The position numbers and the translations under genes were made by a program. Below, in pieces: positions 1 through 7,168 of a stretch of DNA of 39,840 nucleotides (the stretch's first letter is position 1; each line of letters begins with the position of its first letter). The notes under the pieces were generated by a model. It saw nothing but the letters and a program-made list of their open reading frames with translations. It was not told the origin of the DNA and searched no databases. The stretch comes from Acidimicrobiaceae bacterium. GTDB lineage: Bacteria; Actinomycetota; Acidimicrobiia; Acidimicrobiales; Aldehydirespiratoraceae. The DNA is taken from contig VYCM01000062.1 in the NCBI GenBank assembly GCA_009843915.1, forward strand, positions 1 through 39,840. Direction: 5' to 3'.

Positions 1-916
1 GCACCGATCCCGCCTCGACCGCGAAGTTGTGGTTCTGGCTGGTGATCTCGATGCGTCCGCTGGCGGTGCACCGAACGGGCACGTTGCCGCCGTGATGACC
101 GAAGCGCATCTTGAAGGTGCGCCCGCCGAGGGCCAGGGCGAGCAGCTGATGGCCCAGACAGATCCCGAAGACGGGAACCGTTCCCACAAGACCGCGCAGG
201 GCCTCAATGGCAGGCCCGGCCAGCTCGGGGTCACCCGGCCCGTTGCTGAAGAACACACCGTCGGGTCGGCGAGCGAGCACCTCGTCCGCTGGAGTGTGCG
301 CGGGCACCACGGTCACGGTGGCCAACTCGCCCAGGCAGCTCAGGATGGTGGACTTGATGCCCAGGTCGTAGGCCACAACCCGGCGCGGGCCCGACCCCGA
401 TAGGTACGGCTCGGCCGTGGTGACCTCGCCGACGAGATCCACGCCGCTGGTTCCGGGCTCGGCTCGGGCCGCGGCGAGCAGGGTCGCCTCGTCGGCCGTG
501 CCGAAGGCGCCGGGCATGGCGCCCGCATCGCGGATGTGGCGGGTGAGGCGGCGGGTGTCGATGCCGGTGATGCCACCGATGCCGTGGCGGCGCAGGAAGT
601 CGTCCAGGCTGCCGGTCGCCCGCCAGTTGCTGTGGCGGCGGGCCAGATCGCGCACGATCACGCCCCGGCAGTGGGGCCGGGCCGCTTCCGAGTCGGCGTC
701 GTTGGTGCCGTAGTTGCCGATGTGGGGATACGTGAAGGTGGTGATCTGGCCTGCGTAGGACGGATCCGAGATCACCTCCTGGTAGCCGCTCATCACCGTG
801 TTGAAGACCACCTCGCCGGAGGCGACTTCGACGCCCGGGGCTCCCATCGCCTCGCCCTCGAAGACCTCCCCGTCGCACAGCACCAGCAGGGCCGGCGTGG
901 GCTCCGGCGCGGTCAT
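1..916 (-). CDS. carA: Carbamoyl-phosphate synthase small subunit (partial, C-terminus off the window)
   Basis: This is the glutaminase subunit that feeds ammonia to CarB for carbamoyl phosphate, used in pyrimidine and arginine synthesis. I translated it by hand from the ATG at 916 and got 305 open codons running off the left edge; the family is usually about 370-380 residues, so roughly the last 70 are missing. The N-terminal CPSase domain shows VFNTVMSGYQEVISDPSY (about 37-54). The class I glutamine amidotransferase domain has SNGPGDP (224-230) and the nucleophile elbow GICLGHQLL with Cys253. The catalytic His/Glu pair would lie beyond the edge. The start overlaps the pyrC stop by ATGA, so translation is probably coupled, and the gene is the last visible member of a pyrR-pyrB-pyrC-carA operon. 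carB would be expected just outside the window. Confidence 0.96.
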   Translation of the reverse strand, partial: MTAPEPTPALLVLCDGEVFEGEAMGAPGVEVASGEVVFNTVMSGYQEVISDPSYAGQITTFTYPHIGNYGTNDADSEAARPHCRGVIVRDLARRHSNWRATGSLDDFLRRHGIGGITGIDTRRLTRHIRDAGAMPGAFGTADEATLLAAARAEPGTSGVDLVGEVTTAEPYLSGSGPRRVVAYDLGIKSTILSCLGELATVTVVPAHTPADEVLARRPDGVFFSNGPGDPELAGPAIEALRGLVGTVPVFGICLGHQLLALALGGRTFKMRFGHHGGNVPVRCTASGRIEITSQNHNFAVEAGSV

Positions 917-2241
917 CGCTGCGGCTCGCCGTCGATCACCACCGGCTCGGAGGCCAGCAGGGTGTGGCGGACCCGGCCCCGCAACTCCCGCCCCTCGTAG
1001 GGGGTGTTGCGGCTCGGGCTGGCCATGGCCGCGCCCGACACCGTCCACGTCACGCCGGGGTCGATGACGCACAGGTTGGCGGGCTCGTCGGGCGCGATCG
1101 GCCGACCGTGACGGTCGTCGATGCCGGCGACGGCCGCCGGCTGCCACGCCATGAGGGCCAGCACCCGCTCGATGGGAAGCTCCAGCTCGGTCAGGGCCAG
1201 GGCCAGCGCCGTCTCGAGCCCGAGCATGCCGGGGGGCGCCGCGTCGAAGGGCCTCTCCTTGTCGGCGCTGGTGTGGGGCGCATGGTCGGTGGCGATGGCG
1301 TCGATGGTTCCGTCGACCAGACCGGCCCGGATCGCGTCCACGTCGGCGCCGGTCCGCAGCGGCGGGTGGACCTTGAAGACGGTGTCGTAGTCGGCGCAGC
1401 AGGCGTCGGTGAGGGTGAAGTGGTGGGGCGCAGCCTCGGCCGTCACCGGCAGTCCCGCCTCCTTGGCCGCCCGCACCATGGCCACCGACCCGGCCGTCGA
1501 CAGATGCTGGAAATGCACTCTCGACCCGGTGAGCCGCGACAGGGCGATGTCGCGCATGACCATCAGCTCCTCGGCCTCGGAGGGCTGGCCGCCCAGACCC
1601 AGCCGGCTCGACCATTCCCCTTCGTGCATGGAGCCACCAGCGGCGAGTTCGTCCACCTCGCAGTGCTGGGCCAGCACCACCCGGCGACCGCCAGTGAGGT
1701 GGTCGAGTCCGGCCGCGTACTCAAGGGCCCGTCTCATGACCTGGGCGTCCTGCACGCCGGCGCCGTCGTCGGTGAAGATCCGCACTCCCAGGCGCACCAG
1801 CTCGGCCATGGGCACCAGGTCGGTGCCCCGGCGGCCCACGGTGATGGCGGCCGACGGGTACACGTCGCAGCACGTCCCGGCGCTGAGGTCCTGTACCTCT
1901 CGGACCACCGCCGCGCAGTCGATGGGCGGATCGGTGTTGGGCATGGCGATCATGGCGGTGAATCCGCCCAGGGCGGCGCCACGGGCGCCCGTCTCGACCG
2001 TCTCGGCGTCCTCCCGGCCGGGCTGGCGCAGGTGGACGTGCAGATCGACGAGTCCCGGAGCCACCACGCAGCCGGATGCGTCCAACGTGCGGTCACCCTC
2101 CACGCCGGCGGGATCGACCGCGATGACCCGTCCGTCCCCGACGAGCACGTCGGCGCGGCGGCTGCCTGCGGAGTCCACCACGGTCCCGCCCTTCATGGCG
2201 ACAGTGCCGTGAGCGGGCACCGCGGCCAGCCTGGCGCTCAC
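913..2241 (-). CDS. pyrC: Dihydroorotase
   Basis: Zinc amidohydrolase that cyclises N-carbamoyl-aspartate to dihydroorotate, the third step of UMP synthesis. The 442 residues fit class I dihydroorotases (about 420-440). The metal site is visible: HVH (H68 and H70, in DLHVHLRQPG), a TDDG motif, QHCE, FQHLST and ATDHAPH. MPNTDPP is the usual substrate-loop motif. The start is a GTG whose last two bases overlap the pyrB stop (GTGA), which favours coupled translation. An internal ATG 15 codons later would also give a plausible N-terminus (MKGGTVVD), so the start is slightly uncertain. The stop overlaps carA by ATGA. Its position between pyrB and carA leaves little doubt about function. Confidence 0.97.
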   Translation of the reverse strand: MSARLAAVPAHGTVAMKGGTVVDSAGSRRADVLVGDGRVIAVDPAGVEGDRTLDASGCVVAPGLVDLHVHLRQPGREDAETVETGARGAALGGFTAMIAMPNTDPPIDCAAVVREVQDLSAGTCCDVYPSAAITVGRRGTDLVPMAELVRLGVRIFTDDGAGVQDAQVMRRALEYAAGLDHLTGGRRVVLAQHCEVDELAAGGSMHEGEWSSRLGLGGQPSEAEELMVMRDIALSRLTGSRVHFQHLSTAGSVAMVRAAKEAGLPVTAEAAPHHFTLTDACCADYDTVFKVHPPLRTGADVDAIRAGLVDGTIDAIATDHAPHTSADKERPFDAAPPGMLGLETALALALTELELPIERVLALMAWQPAAVAGIDDRHGRPIAPDEPANLCVIDPGVTWTVSGAAMASPSRNTPYEGRELRGRVRHTLLASEPVVIDGEPQR

Positions 2242-3200
2242 GCGGCCATCACCCTCTCGCCCTCGGCGAGGTCCATGCCCGAGCCGAGCAGCAGGAACAG
2301 GACTGCCATGCGGACCGCCACCCCGTTGGCAACCTGCTCCGTGATCACCGCATTGGGCCGGTCGGCCACGTCCCCGTCAATCTCTACGCCGCGGTTCATG
2401 GGGCCGGGGTGCATGATCAAGGTGTCCGCTCCGAGCCGGTCAGCCCGGGCCGAGTCGAGGCCGTACTCGGCCCGGAACTCGCGCAGCGACGGCACCGACG
2501 CACCGGCCTCGCGCTCGAGCTGCATCCGCAGCAGGTAGCAGATGTCGATGTCGCCCAGGACCGAGTCGAAGTCGTGGGTGACGGCCACGGGCCAGCCTTC
2601 CAGGCTCGACGGCAGGAGAGGCCCGGGCGCGACCAGCGTGACCTCCGCACCCATGGCCGTGAAGGCGAGCACGTCGGAACGGGCGACGCGCGAGTGGCGG
2701 ATATCGCCCACGATGGCCACCCGGGCGCCGTCGAGGCTCCCCAGGCGCGTGCGGGCCGTGTAGAGGTCAAGAAGCGCCTGAGTGGGATGCTCGTGACGAC
2801 CGTCGCCGGCATTGATGACCGAGGCGTCGATCCACTCGGCCACCCGGTGGGGCACCCCCGCGCACGAGTGCCGCACCACGATCGCGTCTATGCCCATCGC
2901 CCCGATCGTTTGCACCGTGTCCCGCACCGACTCCCCCTTGTTGACCGATGAGGACCCCACGGAAAAGTTCACCGTGTCGGCGGACAGCTGCTTGGCCGCG
3001 GCCTCGAACGACAGCCGCGTGCGGGTGCTGTCCTCGTAGAACAGCCACACCACGGTCTTGCCCCGCAGGGCCGGCACTCTGGGGATGCGGCGCTGGCTCA
3101 CCTCGGCGAACGAGTCGGTGAGGTCGAGCACGCGTTCCAGGTCCAGACGGTCCAGGTCCTCGATCGACAGCAGATGACGGCGCGCCGCATCGGTTGGCAT
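2238..3200 (-). CDS. pyrB: Aspartate carbamoyltransferase catalytic subunit
   Basis: Joins carbamoyl phosphate to aspartate, the committed step of pyrimidine synthesis. The 320 residues match the catalytic chain (about 305-320). The carbamoyl-phosphate loop YEDSTRTRLSFE is near residues 55-66. HPTQALLDLYT near 140 and HPGPMNRG near 265 are the other diagnostic motifs. No regulatory chain gene (pyrI) is next to it. I chose the ATG at 3200; a GTG directly before it at 3203 is equally possible, and a GGAG element lies at a suitable distance for both. It begins 37 bases after the pyrR stop and ends in a GTGA overlap with pyrC, so it is an internal operon gene likely controlled through the pyrR leader. 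Confidence 0.97.
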   Translation of the reverse strand: MPTDAARRHLLSIEDLDRLDLERVLDLTDSFAEVSQRRIPRVPALRGKTVVWLFYEDSTRTRLSFEAAAKQLSADTVNFSVGSSSVNKGESVRDTVQTIGAMGIDAIVVRHSCAGVPHRVAEWIDASVINAGDGRHEHPTQALLDLYTARTRLGSLDGARVAIVGDIRHSRVARSDVLAFTAMGAEVTLVAPGPLLPSSLEGWPVAVTHDFDSVLGDIDICYLLRMQLEREAGASVPSLREFRAEYGLDSARADRLGADTLIMHPGPMNRGVEIDGDVADRPNAVITEQVANGVAVRMAVLFLLLGSGMDLAEGERVMAA

Positions 3201-3237
3201 CACTCCGGCTCCGCTCTGTGCATCACAGCTGTGTCCA

Positions 3238-3804
3238 TCACTCCAGCTCTCCTATGTGAACTCCGTCGGACTGCACGTCCACCATCTCGTCGCGGCTGGT
3301 CGGGAGGTTCTTGCCCACGTAGTCGGGACGGATGGGCAGCTCCCGGTGGCCGCGGTCCACCATCACCGCCAGCTGCACGGCGCTGGGCCGGCCCCAGGTG
3401 TGCAGGGCGTCGAGCGCGGCCCGCACGGTGCGACCGGTGAACAGGACGTCATCGACTAGCACCACGGTCTGCTGGTCGAGGTTGATCGGAATGTGGGTCT
3501 CAGCCTGCGGCAGCACGGGTCGCAGGCCGATGTCGTCGCGGTGCAGGGCCACATCGAGGGTGCCGACCGGCACCGCGGCACCTTCGATCTCGCTCAGGGT
3601 GGCTGCGATGCTGCGGGCGATGGGAACACCGCCGGTCTGAAGGCCGATGATCACCAGGCTCTCGGTTCCGTGGTTGCGCTCGATCACCTCGTGGGTCATC
3701 CTGCGGATGGCGCGGTCCACGTCGTCGGCGTTCATCACCTGGCTGCGAGACCGGAACGTGCCGCTGGCGTGGGGCACCGTGAAGCGGCGTTCTCTGTCAG
3801 CCAT
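3238..3804 (-). CDS. pyrR: Bifunctional pyr operon regulator / uracil phosphoribosyltransferase
   Basis: PyrR binds UMP/UTP and a hairpin in pyr mRNA to reduce pyr gene expression, and has some uracil phosphoribosyltransferase activity. The 188 residues match the family (about 180-195). The PRPP-binding motif VVLVDDVLFTGRTVRAAL is near residues 113-130, and IGLQTGGVPIA near 52 is the conserved loop. I start at the ATG at 3804 because a strong GGGGAGG site lies six bases upstream; the frame is open 13 codons further up, but those codons cover this site and the hairpin. It is first in the pyrR-pyrB-pyrC-carA operon and is divergent from the solute-binding protein gene. The hairpin annotated at 3820-3837 is its probable RNA target, so it should autoregulate. 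Confidence 0.96.
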   Translation of the reverse strand: MADRERRFTVPHASGTFRSRSQVMNADDVDRAIRRMTHEVIERNHGTESLVIIGLQTGGVPIARSIAATLSEIEGAAVPVGTLDVALHRDDIGLRPVLPQAETHIPINLDQQTVVLVDDVLFTGRTVRAALDALHTWGRPSAVQLAVMVDRGHRELPIRPDYVGKNLPTSRDEMVDVQSDGVHIGELE

Positions 3805-3819
3805 GCTGTCCTCCCCGTT

Positions 3820-3837
3820 CGGGCCTCGCCGGACCCG
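3820..3837 (-). promoter_or_regulatory. Putative PyrR-binding RNA hairpin upstream of pyrR
   Basis: Read on the minus strand, CGGGUC-CGGCGA-GGCCCG folds into a six-pair stem (four G-C/C-G pairs, then U-G and C-G) closed by the hexaloop CGGCGA. The Bacillus PyrR target has a hexaloop of consensus CNGNGA on a UC/GG upper stem, and this matches at each fixed position. Three bases later comes GGGGAGG, the ribosome binding site of pyrR. A GUCC about ten bases before the hairpin could pair with GGAC overlapping that site. This would give a lower stem with a purine-rich bulge. In mycobacteria PyrR is reported to block translation through such a hairpin next to the Shine-Dalgarno; the same mechanism is inferred here. 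I see no terminator/antiterminator pair. Confidence 0.72.
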
Positions 3838-3952
3838 TTTCACGGTCGGACGGCGACGGTATCACCGGCTTGGGTGAGTCGCGCGCATGGCTCAGACATG
3901 CGCTGTGACGTGCGGGTTCGTCGCTCTATCAGAGAACGGCAACTACAACCGG

Positions 3953-3958
3953 TACGAT
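3953..3958 (+). promoter_or_regulatory. Candidate -10 element for the solute-binding protein gene
   Basis: TACGAT fits the actinobacterial TANNNT -10 pattern. It lies in the 208-bp divergent region between pyrR and the downstream lipoprotein gene, about 55 bases before the first plausible start codon. No convincing -35 hexamer sits 17 bases upstream, so this is only a weak suggestion. Confidence 0.25.
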
Positions 3959-4012
3959 CAGGGCGTGTCGGGGAGGTCGCCCGTCCAGGGACGCGGTCGG
4001 CAGAATCCGTTG

Positions 4013-4834
4013 ATGTATCGTCACGCCATGCTTCACCCGATGCGCTCGCTCAGGGCGCTTCTCCTGGCGGCGCTCGTGGCCCTGCTGGCCGCGTGCAGCG
4101 GAGCAGACACCGTGACCGGAGCGGAGACAGTGACCGGGGCGGAAACGGTGACCGAAGCAGACACGGTGACGATCGCCACCGTCGGCTCGTACCATCCTTT
4201 CGACTTCGTCAACGACGACGGCGAGTTGGACGGCCTCGAGCCCGAATTGGGCGACGAACTGTGCCGGCGCGCCGGTCTCGAGTGCGAGTGGGTCATCAAC
4301 GACTGGGCGGACATGATCCCCGACCTCGTGGCCGGAGAATTCGACGCGATCTTCTCGGGCATGAGCATCACCGACAAGCGAGAGGAGTTGATCGACTTCA
4401 CCGAGGCGTACTACCCGCCGACCCCCTCGGTGTACGTGGCCAGGGCCGGCGCCGGCGACGAAGCCGTCGAGGGCACTATCGGTGCAGCGCCGAACACCAT
4501 CTACTCGGACTACTTCGCCGAGTTGGACAGGCCTGTCGTGCTGCTCGACGGGGACTCGACCAGCCTGAACACCATCAATGCGGTGCTGGCCGGCACGGTC
4601 GACGCCGTCCTCGTGGACCACGGCTACGCCGTCGAGTCGCTCTTGGAGCACGAGGGCCGGCTGGAGATCGTCGGCCCGTCGGTGCTGCTGGACAGGGGCC
4701 TCGGCATCGGCGTCCGCAAGGGCAGTGCGCTGAAGGGCAAGCTCGACGAGGCGCTGGCGTCGATGAAGGCCGACGGCATCGTGAACGACCTCATCCTCAA
4801 GTGGGTGGGCCCCGACGCATCAACGTTCGAGTAG
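4013..4834 (+). CDS. Amino-acid-type ABC transporter solute-binding lipoprotein (SBP family 3), orphan
   Basis: Extracytoplasmic binding protein of the polar amino acid type. The N-terminus has a basic stretch (MRSLR), a hydrophobic core and the lipobox LLAAC, with the lipid-bearing Cys at residue 28. After a repeat-rich linker the family-3 fold begins: YHPFDFVNDDGELDGLEPEL, then DLVAGEFDAIFSGMSITDKREELIDFT, the typical ligand-lobe motifs. NTINAVLAGTVDAVLVD and a GLGIGVRKGS strand complete the two-lobed fold. Length is 273 residues. The frame is open upstream, but starts before the signal peptide make no sense; ATGs at 4028 and 4040 are alternatives, and none has a clear ribosome binding site. 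No permease or ATPase gene is adjacent, so the ligand and transporter partner cannot be told. It could equally be a sensor-type binding protein. Confidence 0.85.
   Translation: MYRHAMLHPMRSLRALLLAALVALLAACSGADTVTGAETVTGAETVTEADTVTIATVGSYHPFDFVNDDGELDGLEPELGDELCRRAGLECEWVINDWADMIPDLVAGEFDAIFSGMSITDKREELIDFTEAYYPPTPSVYVARAGAGDEAVEGTIGAAPNTIYSDYFAELDRPVVLLDGDSTSLNTINAVLAGTVDAVLVDHGYAVESLLEHEGRLEIVGPSVLLDRGLGIGVRKGSALKGKLDEALASMKADGIVNDLILKWVGPDASTFE
4100..4171 (+). repeat. Four tandem 18-bp units after the lipobox
   Basis: Just after the lipidated Cys the coding sequence repeats a six-residue unit four times: GADTVT, GAETVT, GAETVT, EADTVT. The units are in frame and differ at only a few bases. 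They form a flexible acidic, Thr-rich linker between membrane anchor and binding domain. Copy number may vary between strains by slippage. Confidence 0.9.
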
Positions 4835-4886
4835 CCATGCCAACCGGGCAGCCCAGCTCTTGTCCAACCACACGTCTGGAGTGCTG

Positions 4887-5420
4887 ATGACACCACCGAG
4901 CCAAGACACACCCGCCGATCCGGGCCTCGCCGAGGTTGTGGCGTATGTCGAGCTTCAGCGGCTGGAGAGCCGGTATGCCGACGTGGTCACCCGGCGGGCG
5001 CGGGGCGAGTTGACCGAAATCGTGCGGGACGACTGCCCCATCGTGGTGGATGTGCGCCACACCAGGTTCGAGCTCACCGGCCCGACCGAGTACGGCAAGT
5101 TCATGGACGGGGCGATCCAGCGCTTCTCGCTCTTCGAGTTCGTGCTGCTCAACATGGTGTTCCGGGTTGACGCCCAACGCGGCGTGGCGGCGGCCCGGGT
5201 GTACATGCAGGAGATCCGCCAGAACGTCTCCGACAGGCGCCGCACCGACGCCTACGGCGTCTACCACGACCGTCTCGAACGCAGCGAAGACGGCCTCTGG
5301 CGGTTCGCCCGGCGGCACAATCGCAGCTTCGCCCGAACCGCGGAGCCTCGGGTCGACGCCGACTTCGACGTCTTCGACCTGCCGGTGATCCCTCTGGAGG
5401 AGATCCTGGGAGGCAGCTAG
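4887..5420 (+). CDS. SnoaL-like / NTF2-fold protein
   Basis: A 177-residue protein with the alpha+beta cone fold typical of SnoaL-like polyketide cyclase relatives and many uncharacterised ring-hydroxylating-dioxygenase-like proteins. The N-terminal helix has ELQRLESRYADVVTRRARGEL. Next come a strand, a central LFEFVLLNMVFRVD strand and the paired strands AAARVYMQEIRQ and WRFARRHNRSFART. I start at the ATG at 4887 because GGAG lies six bases upstream; an in-frame TTG at 4860 has no such site. It follows the solute-binding protein by 52 bases on the same strand, so they may share a transcript, but no functional link is evident. The fold assignment comes from pattern, and the substrate or enzymatic role is unknown. 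Confidence 0.75.
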   Translation: MTPPSQDTPADPGLAEVVAYVELQRLESRYADVVTRRARGELTEIVRDDCPIVVDVRHTRFELTGPTEYGKFMDGAIQRFSLFEFVLLNMVFRVDAQRGVAAARVYMQEIRQNVSDRRRTDAYGVYHDRLERSEDGLWRFARRHNRSFARTAEPRVDADFDVFDLPVIPLEEILGGS

Positions 5421-5431
5421 CACCCGTTCTG

Positions 5432-5468
5432 TGAGCAGATTTGCCGACTGAGGCGGCTTCATTGCTCA
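5432..5468. terminator. Candidate bidirectional terminator between convergent genes
   Basis: TGAGCA (5432-5437) pairs with TGCTCA (5463-5468), and inside it GCCG (5443-5446) pairs with CGGC (5454-5457). The two stems are separated by a five-base internal loop. It lies between the stops of the convergent SnoaL-like and GNAT genes, where a shared terminator is expected. A T-tract is missing, so the call rests on position and symmetry. Confidence 0.45.
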
Positions 5469-5478
5469 GAGAAAGCTG

Positions 5479-6060
5479 CTACGGCGCGTCGGTTCGGGTG
5501 CGGGCGAACACGAGCATCCGCGGGCCGGCGGGCTCGCCGGACTCGTGGCGCCGGGCATCGACTCTGCGCAGGCCTGCCCGGCAGGCGACCGCCGCCGACA
5601 CGGGGTTGTCGGCCGCGATCTCGGCCATCACCGCCTCCAGCGGCCCCTCCGACAGCGCCCAGTCGACCACCAGCCGGACGGCCTCTCCGGCCCTGCCCTG
5701 GCCCCGCCAATCCTGGGCGATCCACCAGCCGACCAGCGCGGCCCGCCGCACCGGGTCGAGCTGGCTCAGCCCGACCTCCCCGATCACCGTTCCCGACGGC
5801 GGATCGGTGACGGCCAGATCAATCGAGACCCCGTCGGCCCAGGCCCGCTCGCGCTGGGAGATCCAACTTGCGGCTGAAGCCTCGTCCGCAGGCTCGGGCA
5901 CGCTCAACCGGTCCCGGATCACCGGATCACGCCACGCGGCTGCCAGCGCCGGAGCGTCGGTGACGCGCCATCGGCGAAGTTGCGTGGTGGGGCCGGCGAG
6001 ATCAGGCACCGGCAGGACGATCGGGGCCGCCGAACCCCCTGGGCTTGAACCGCCGCTCAT
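5479..6060 (-). CDS. GNAT-family N-acetyltransferase (RimJ/RimL-like)
   Basis: Acetyl-CoA-dependent acetyltransferase of the RimJ/RimL subgroup (Acetyltransf_3 type), 193 residues. The start of the fold is LRRWRVTDAPALAAAWRDP. The strand GTVIGEVGLSQLD and GWWIAQDWRGQGRAGEAVR contain the R/Q-x-x-G-x-G/A acetyl-CoA loop (about 118-124). VMAEIAADNPVSAAVACRAGLRRV is the typical C-terminal helix and strand. The substrate cannot be inferred; relatives act on ribosomal protein N-termini, small molecules or antibiotics. Its ATG overlaps the nusB stop by ATGA, so it is coupled to nusB at the end of the long minus-strand run. The ORF ends facing the convergent SnoaL-like gene. Confidence 0.85.
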   Translation of the reverse strand: MSGGSSPGGSAAPIVLPVPDLAGPTTQLRRWRVTDAPALAAAWRDPVIRDRLSVPEPADEASAASWISQRERAWADGVSIDLAVTDPPSGTVIGEVGLSQLDPVRRAALVGWWIAQDWRGQGRAGEAVRLVVDWALSEGPLEAVMAEIAADNPVSAAVACRAGLRRVDARRHESGEPAGPRMLVFARTRTDAP

Positions 6061-6491
6061 GCCGCCGTGTCTGATCCCCGCACTTCGTCGGCTACGGCTC
6101 TCAGCACGCCGTTGAGGAAGCGGGGAGACTCGGCGCTGCAGTACTGCGTGGCCAGGGCCACCGCCTCGGACAGCACGACGCCCGTCGGCACATCGTCCCG
6201 GCGAATCAACTCCCAGGCCGCGATCCGGGCCAGCGTCCGGTCGACCACCGCGAGGCGCTCGAGGCGCCAGCCGACCAGGTGCCGCCGCAACAGATCGTCC
6301 ACGCTCTCGCGGTCGGCGTCCACGCCCAGGGCCAGTTCAATGGCGTACTCGGACGGCGGCACCGCGCGACGGGCCAGCGCCTCGAAGGCGGACCCACCGG
6401 CGATCTCGGCCTCGTAGAGGACTGCGAGAGCGTCCTCGCGAGCCTCCCGGCGGGTTCCGAAACCGGGCACAGACGTACCGGATCCCGGCAC
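6057..6491 (-). CDS. nusB: Transcription antitermination factor NusB
   Basis: NusB joins NusE (ribosomal protein S10) on boxA RNA to prevent early termination, chiefly in rRNA operons. The 144 residues fit the family (130-160). TRREAREDALAVLYEAEI is the N-terminal RNA-binding helix, and RRDDVPTGVVLSEAVALATQYCSAESPRFLNGVL carries the conserved P-x-x-V-x-x-x-E-A-V and F-[LV]-N-G-V-L motifs. Start is GTG, 17 bases after efp, with a GAGG site before it. The efp-nusB order is common in Gram-positive bacteria. The stop overlaps the acetyltransferase start. Confidence 0.94.
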   Translation of the reverse strand: MPGSGTSVPGFGTRREAREDALAVLYEAEIAGGSAFEALARRAVPPSEYAIELALGVDADRESVDDLLRRHLVGWRLERLAVVDRTLARIAAWELIRRDDVPTGVVLSEAVALATQYCSAESPRFLNGVLRAVADEVRGSDTAA

Positions 6492-6508
6492 TGCGAGCCT
6501 CGCCTACC

Positions 6509-7072
6509 CTACGCCCGGGCGATGTAGGCGCCGGAGCGGGTGTCCACCTTGACCCGCTCCCCCGGCGACACGAACAGCGGCACCTGCACGACCAGGCCCG
6601 TCTCCAGCGTGGCCGGCTTGGTGGCGCCCGACACCCGGTCGCCCTGAATGCCCGGCTCGGTCTCGGCGATGGCCAGCTCCACCGCCGCGGGCAGGTCGGT
6701 CCCGACTATCTCGGCGCCGTGCATCAGCATCACCGCCACCGAGCCCTCCACCAGGAACCGGGCGGCGTCGCCCAACACCTCGGGAGGCACGGTGATCTGG
6801 TCATAGGACTCGTTGTCCATGAAGACGAGGTTGTCGCCCTCCCGGTACAGCAACTGCATCTCACGCTTGTCGATGGTGGCCCGCTCCACCTTCTCGCCGG
6901 CCCGGAAGGTGCGGTCGACCACCGCTCCGGTGCGCGCGTTCTTGAGGGTGGTGCGTACGAAAGCATGGCCCTTGCCCGGTTTGACGTGCTGGAACTCCAC
7001 GACGCTGAACAGGTTCCCGTCGAGGTCGAGAGTCATGCCGTTCTTCAGGTCGTTGGTCGTGATGGTGGGCAA
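6509..7072 (-). CDS. efp: Elongation factor P
   Basis: EF-P binds ribosomes stalled at proline runs and promotes peptide bond formation. The 187 residues match the family. The KOW-like domain I has [21 protein letters not shown], with Lys34 at the loop tip that is modified in some bacteria. The two OB domains follow, with [19 protein letters not shown] and the C-terminal [25 protein letters not shown] signature. Start is TTG at 7072, preceded by GGAAGGGA, and the N-terminus then reads [12 protein letters not shown] as expected. I see no modifying-enzyme gene in the window. A short direct repeat and a hairpin lie in the 96-bp gap upstream. Confidence 0.97.
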   Translation of the reverse strand: MPTITTNDLKNGMTLDLDGNLFSVVEFQHVKPGKGHAFVRTTLKNARTGAVVDRTFRAGEKVERATIDKREMQLLYREGDNLVFMDNESYDQITVPPEVLGDAARFLVEGSVAVMLMHGAEIVGTDLPAAVELAIAETEPGIQGDRVSGATKPATLETGLVVQVPLFVSPGERVKVDTRSGAYIARA

Positions 7073-7096
7073 GTGCGTCCCTTCCGTCCTTCTTGA

Positions 7097-7146
7097 TGAT
7101 GGTTAGTTGGTGATGGTTAGTCGGCGACGGCGCCGGGACTCGCCGA
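7097..7146. repeat. Direct repeat and hairpin between pepQ-like gene and efp
   Basis: TGATGGTTAGT occurs twice (7097-7107 and 7111-7121), 14 bases apart. The second copy abuts an inverted repeat TCGGCGA (7121-7127) / TCGCCGA (7140-7146) with a 12-base loop. Both lie in the 96-bp gap after the M24 peptidase gene and before efp. They could be a weak terminator plus a regulator site, but nothing in the sequence proves this. Confidence 0.4.
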
Positions 7147-7168
7147 TGCGTCGTTCTGATGCGGAGTT

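Noticed and set aside
964-2538. Long plus-strand open frame (524 codons) over pyrC and pyrB
   Set aside because: It is antisense to two genes with complete catalytic motifs. Its translation is low complexity and His/Gly/Arg rich, as expected for a GC-rich shadow frame.
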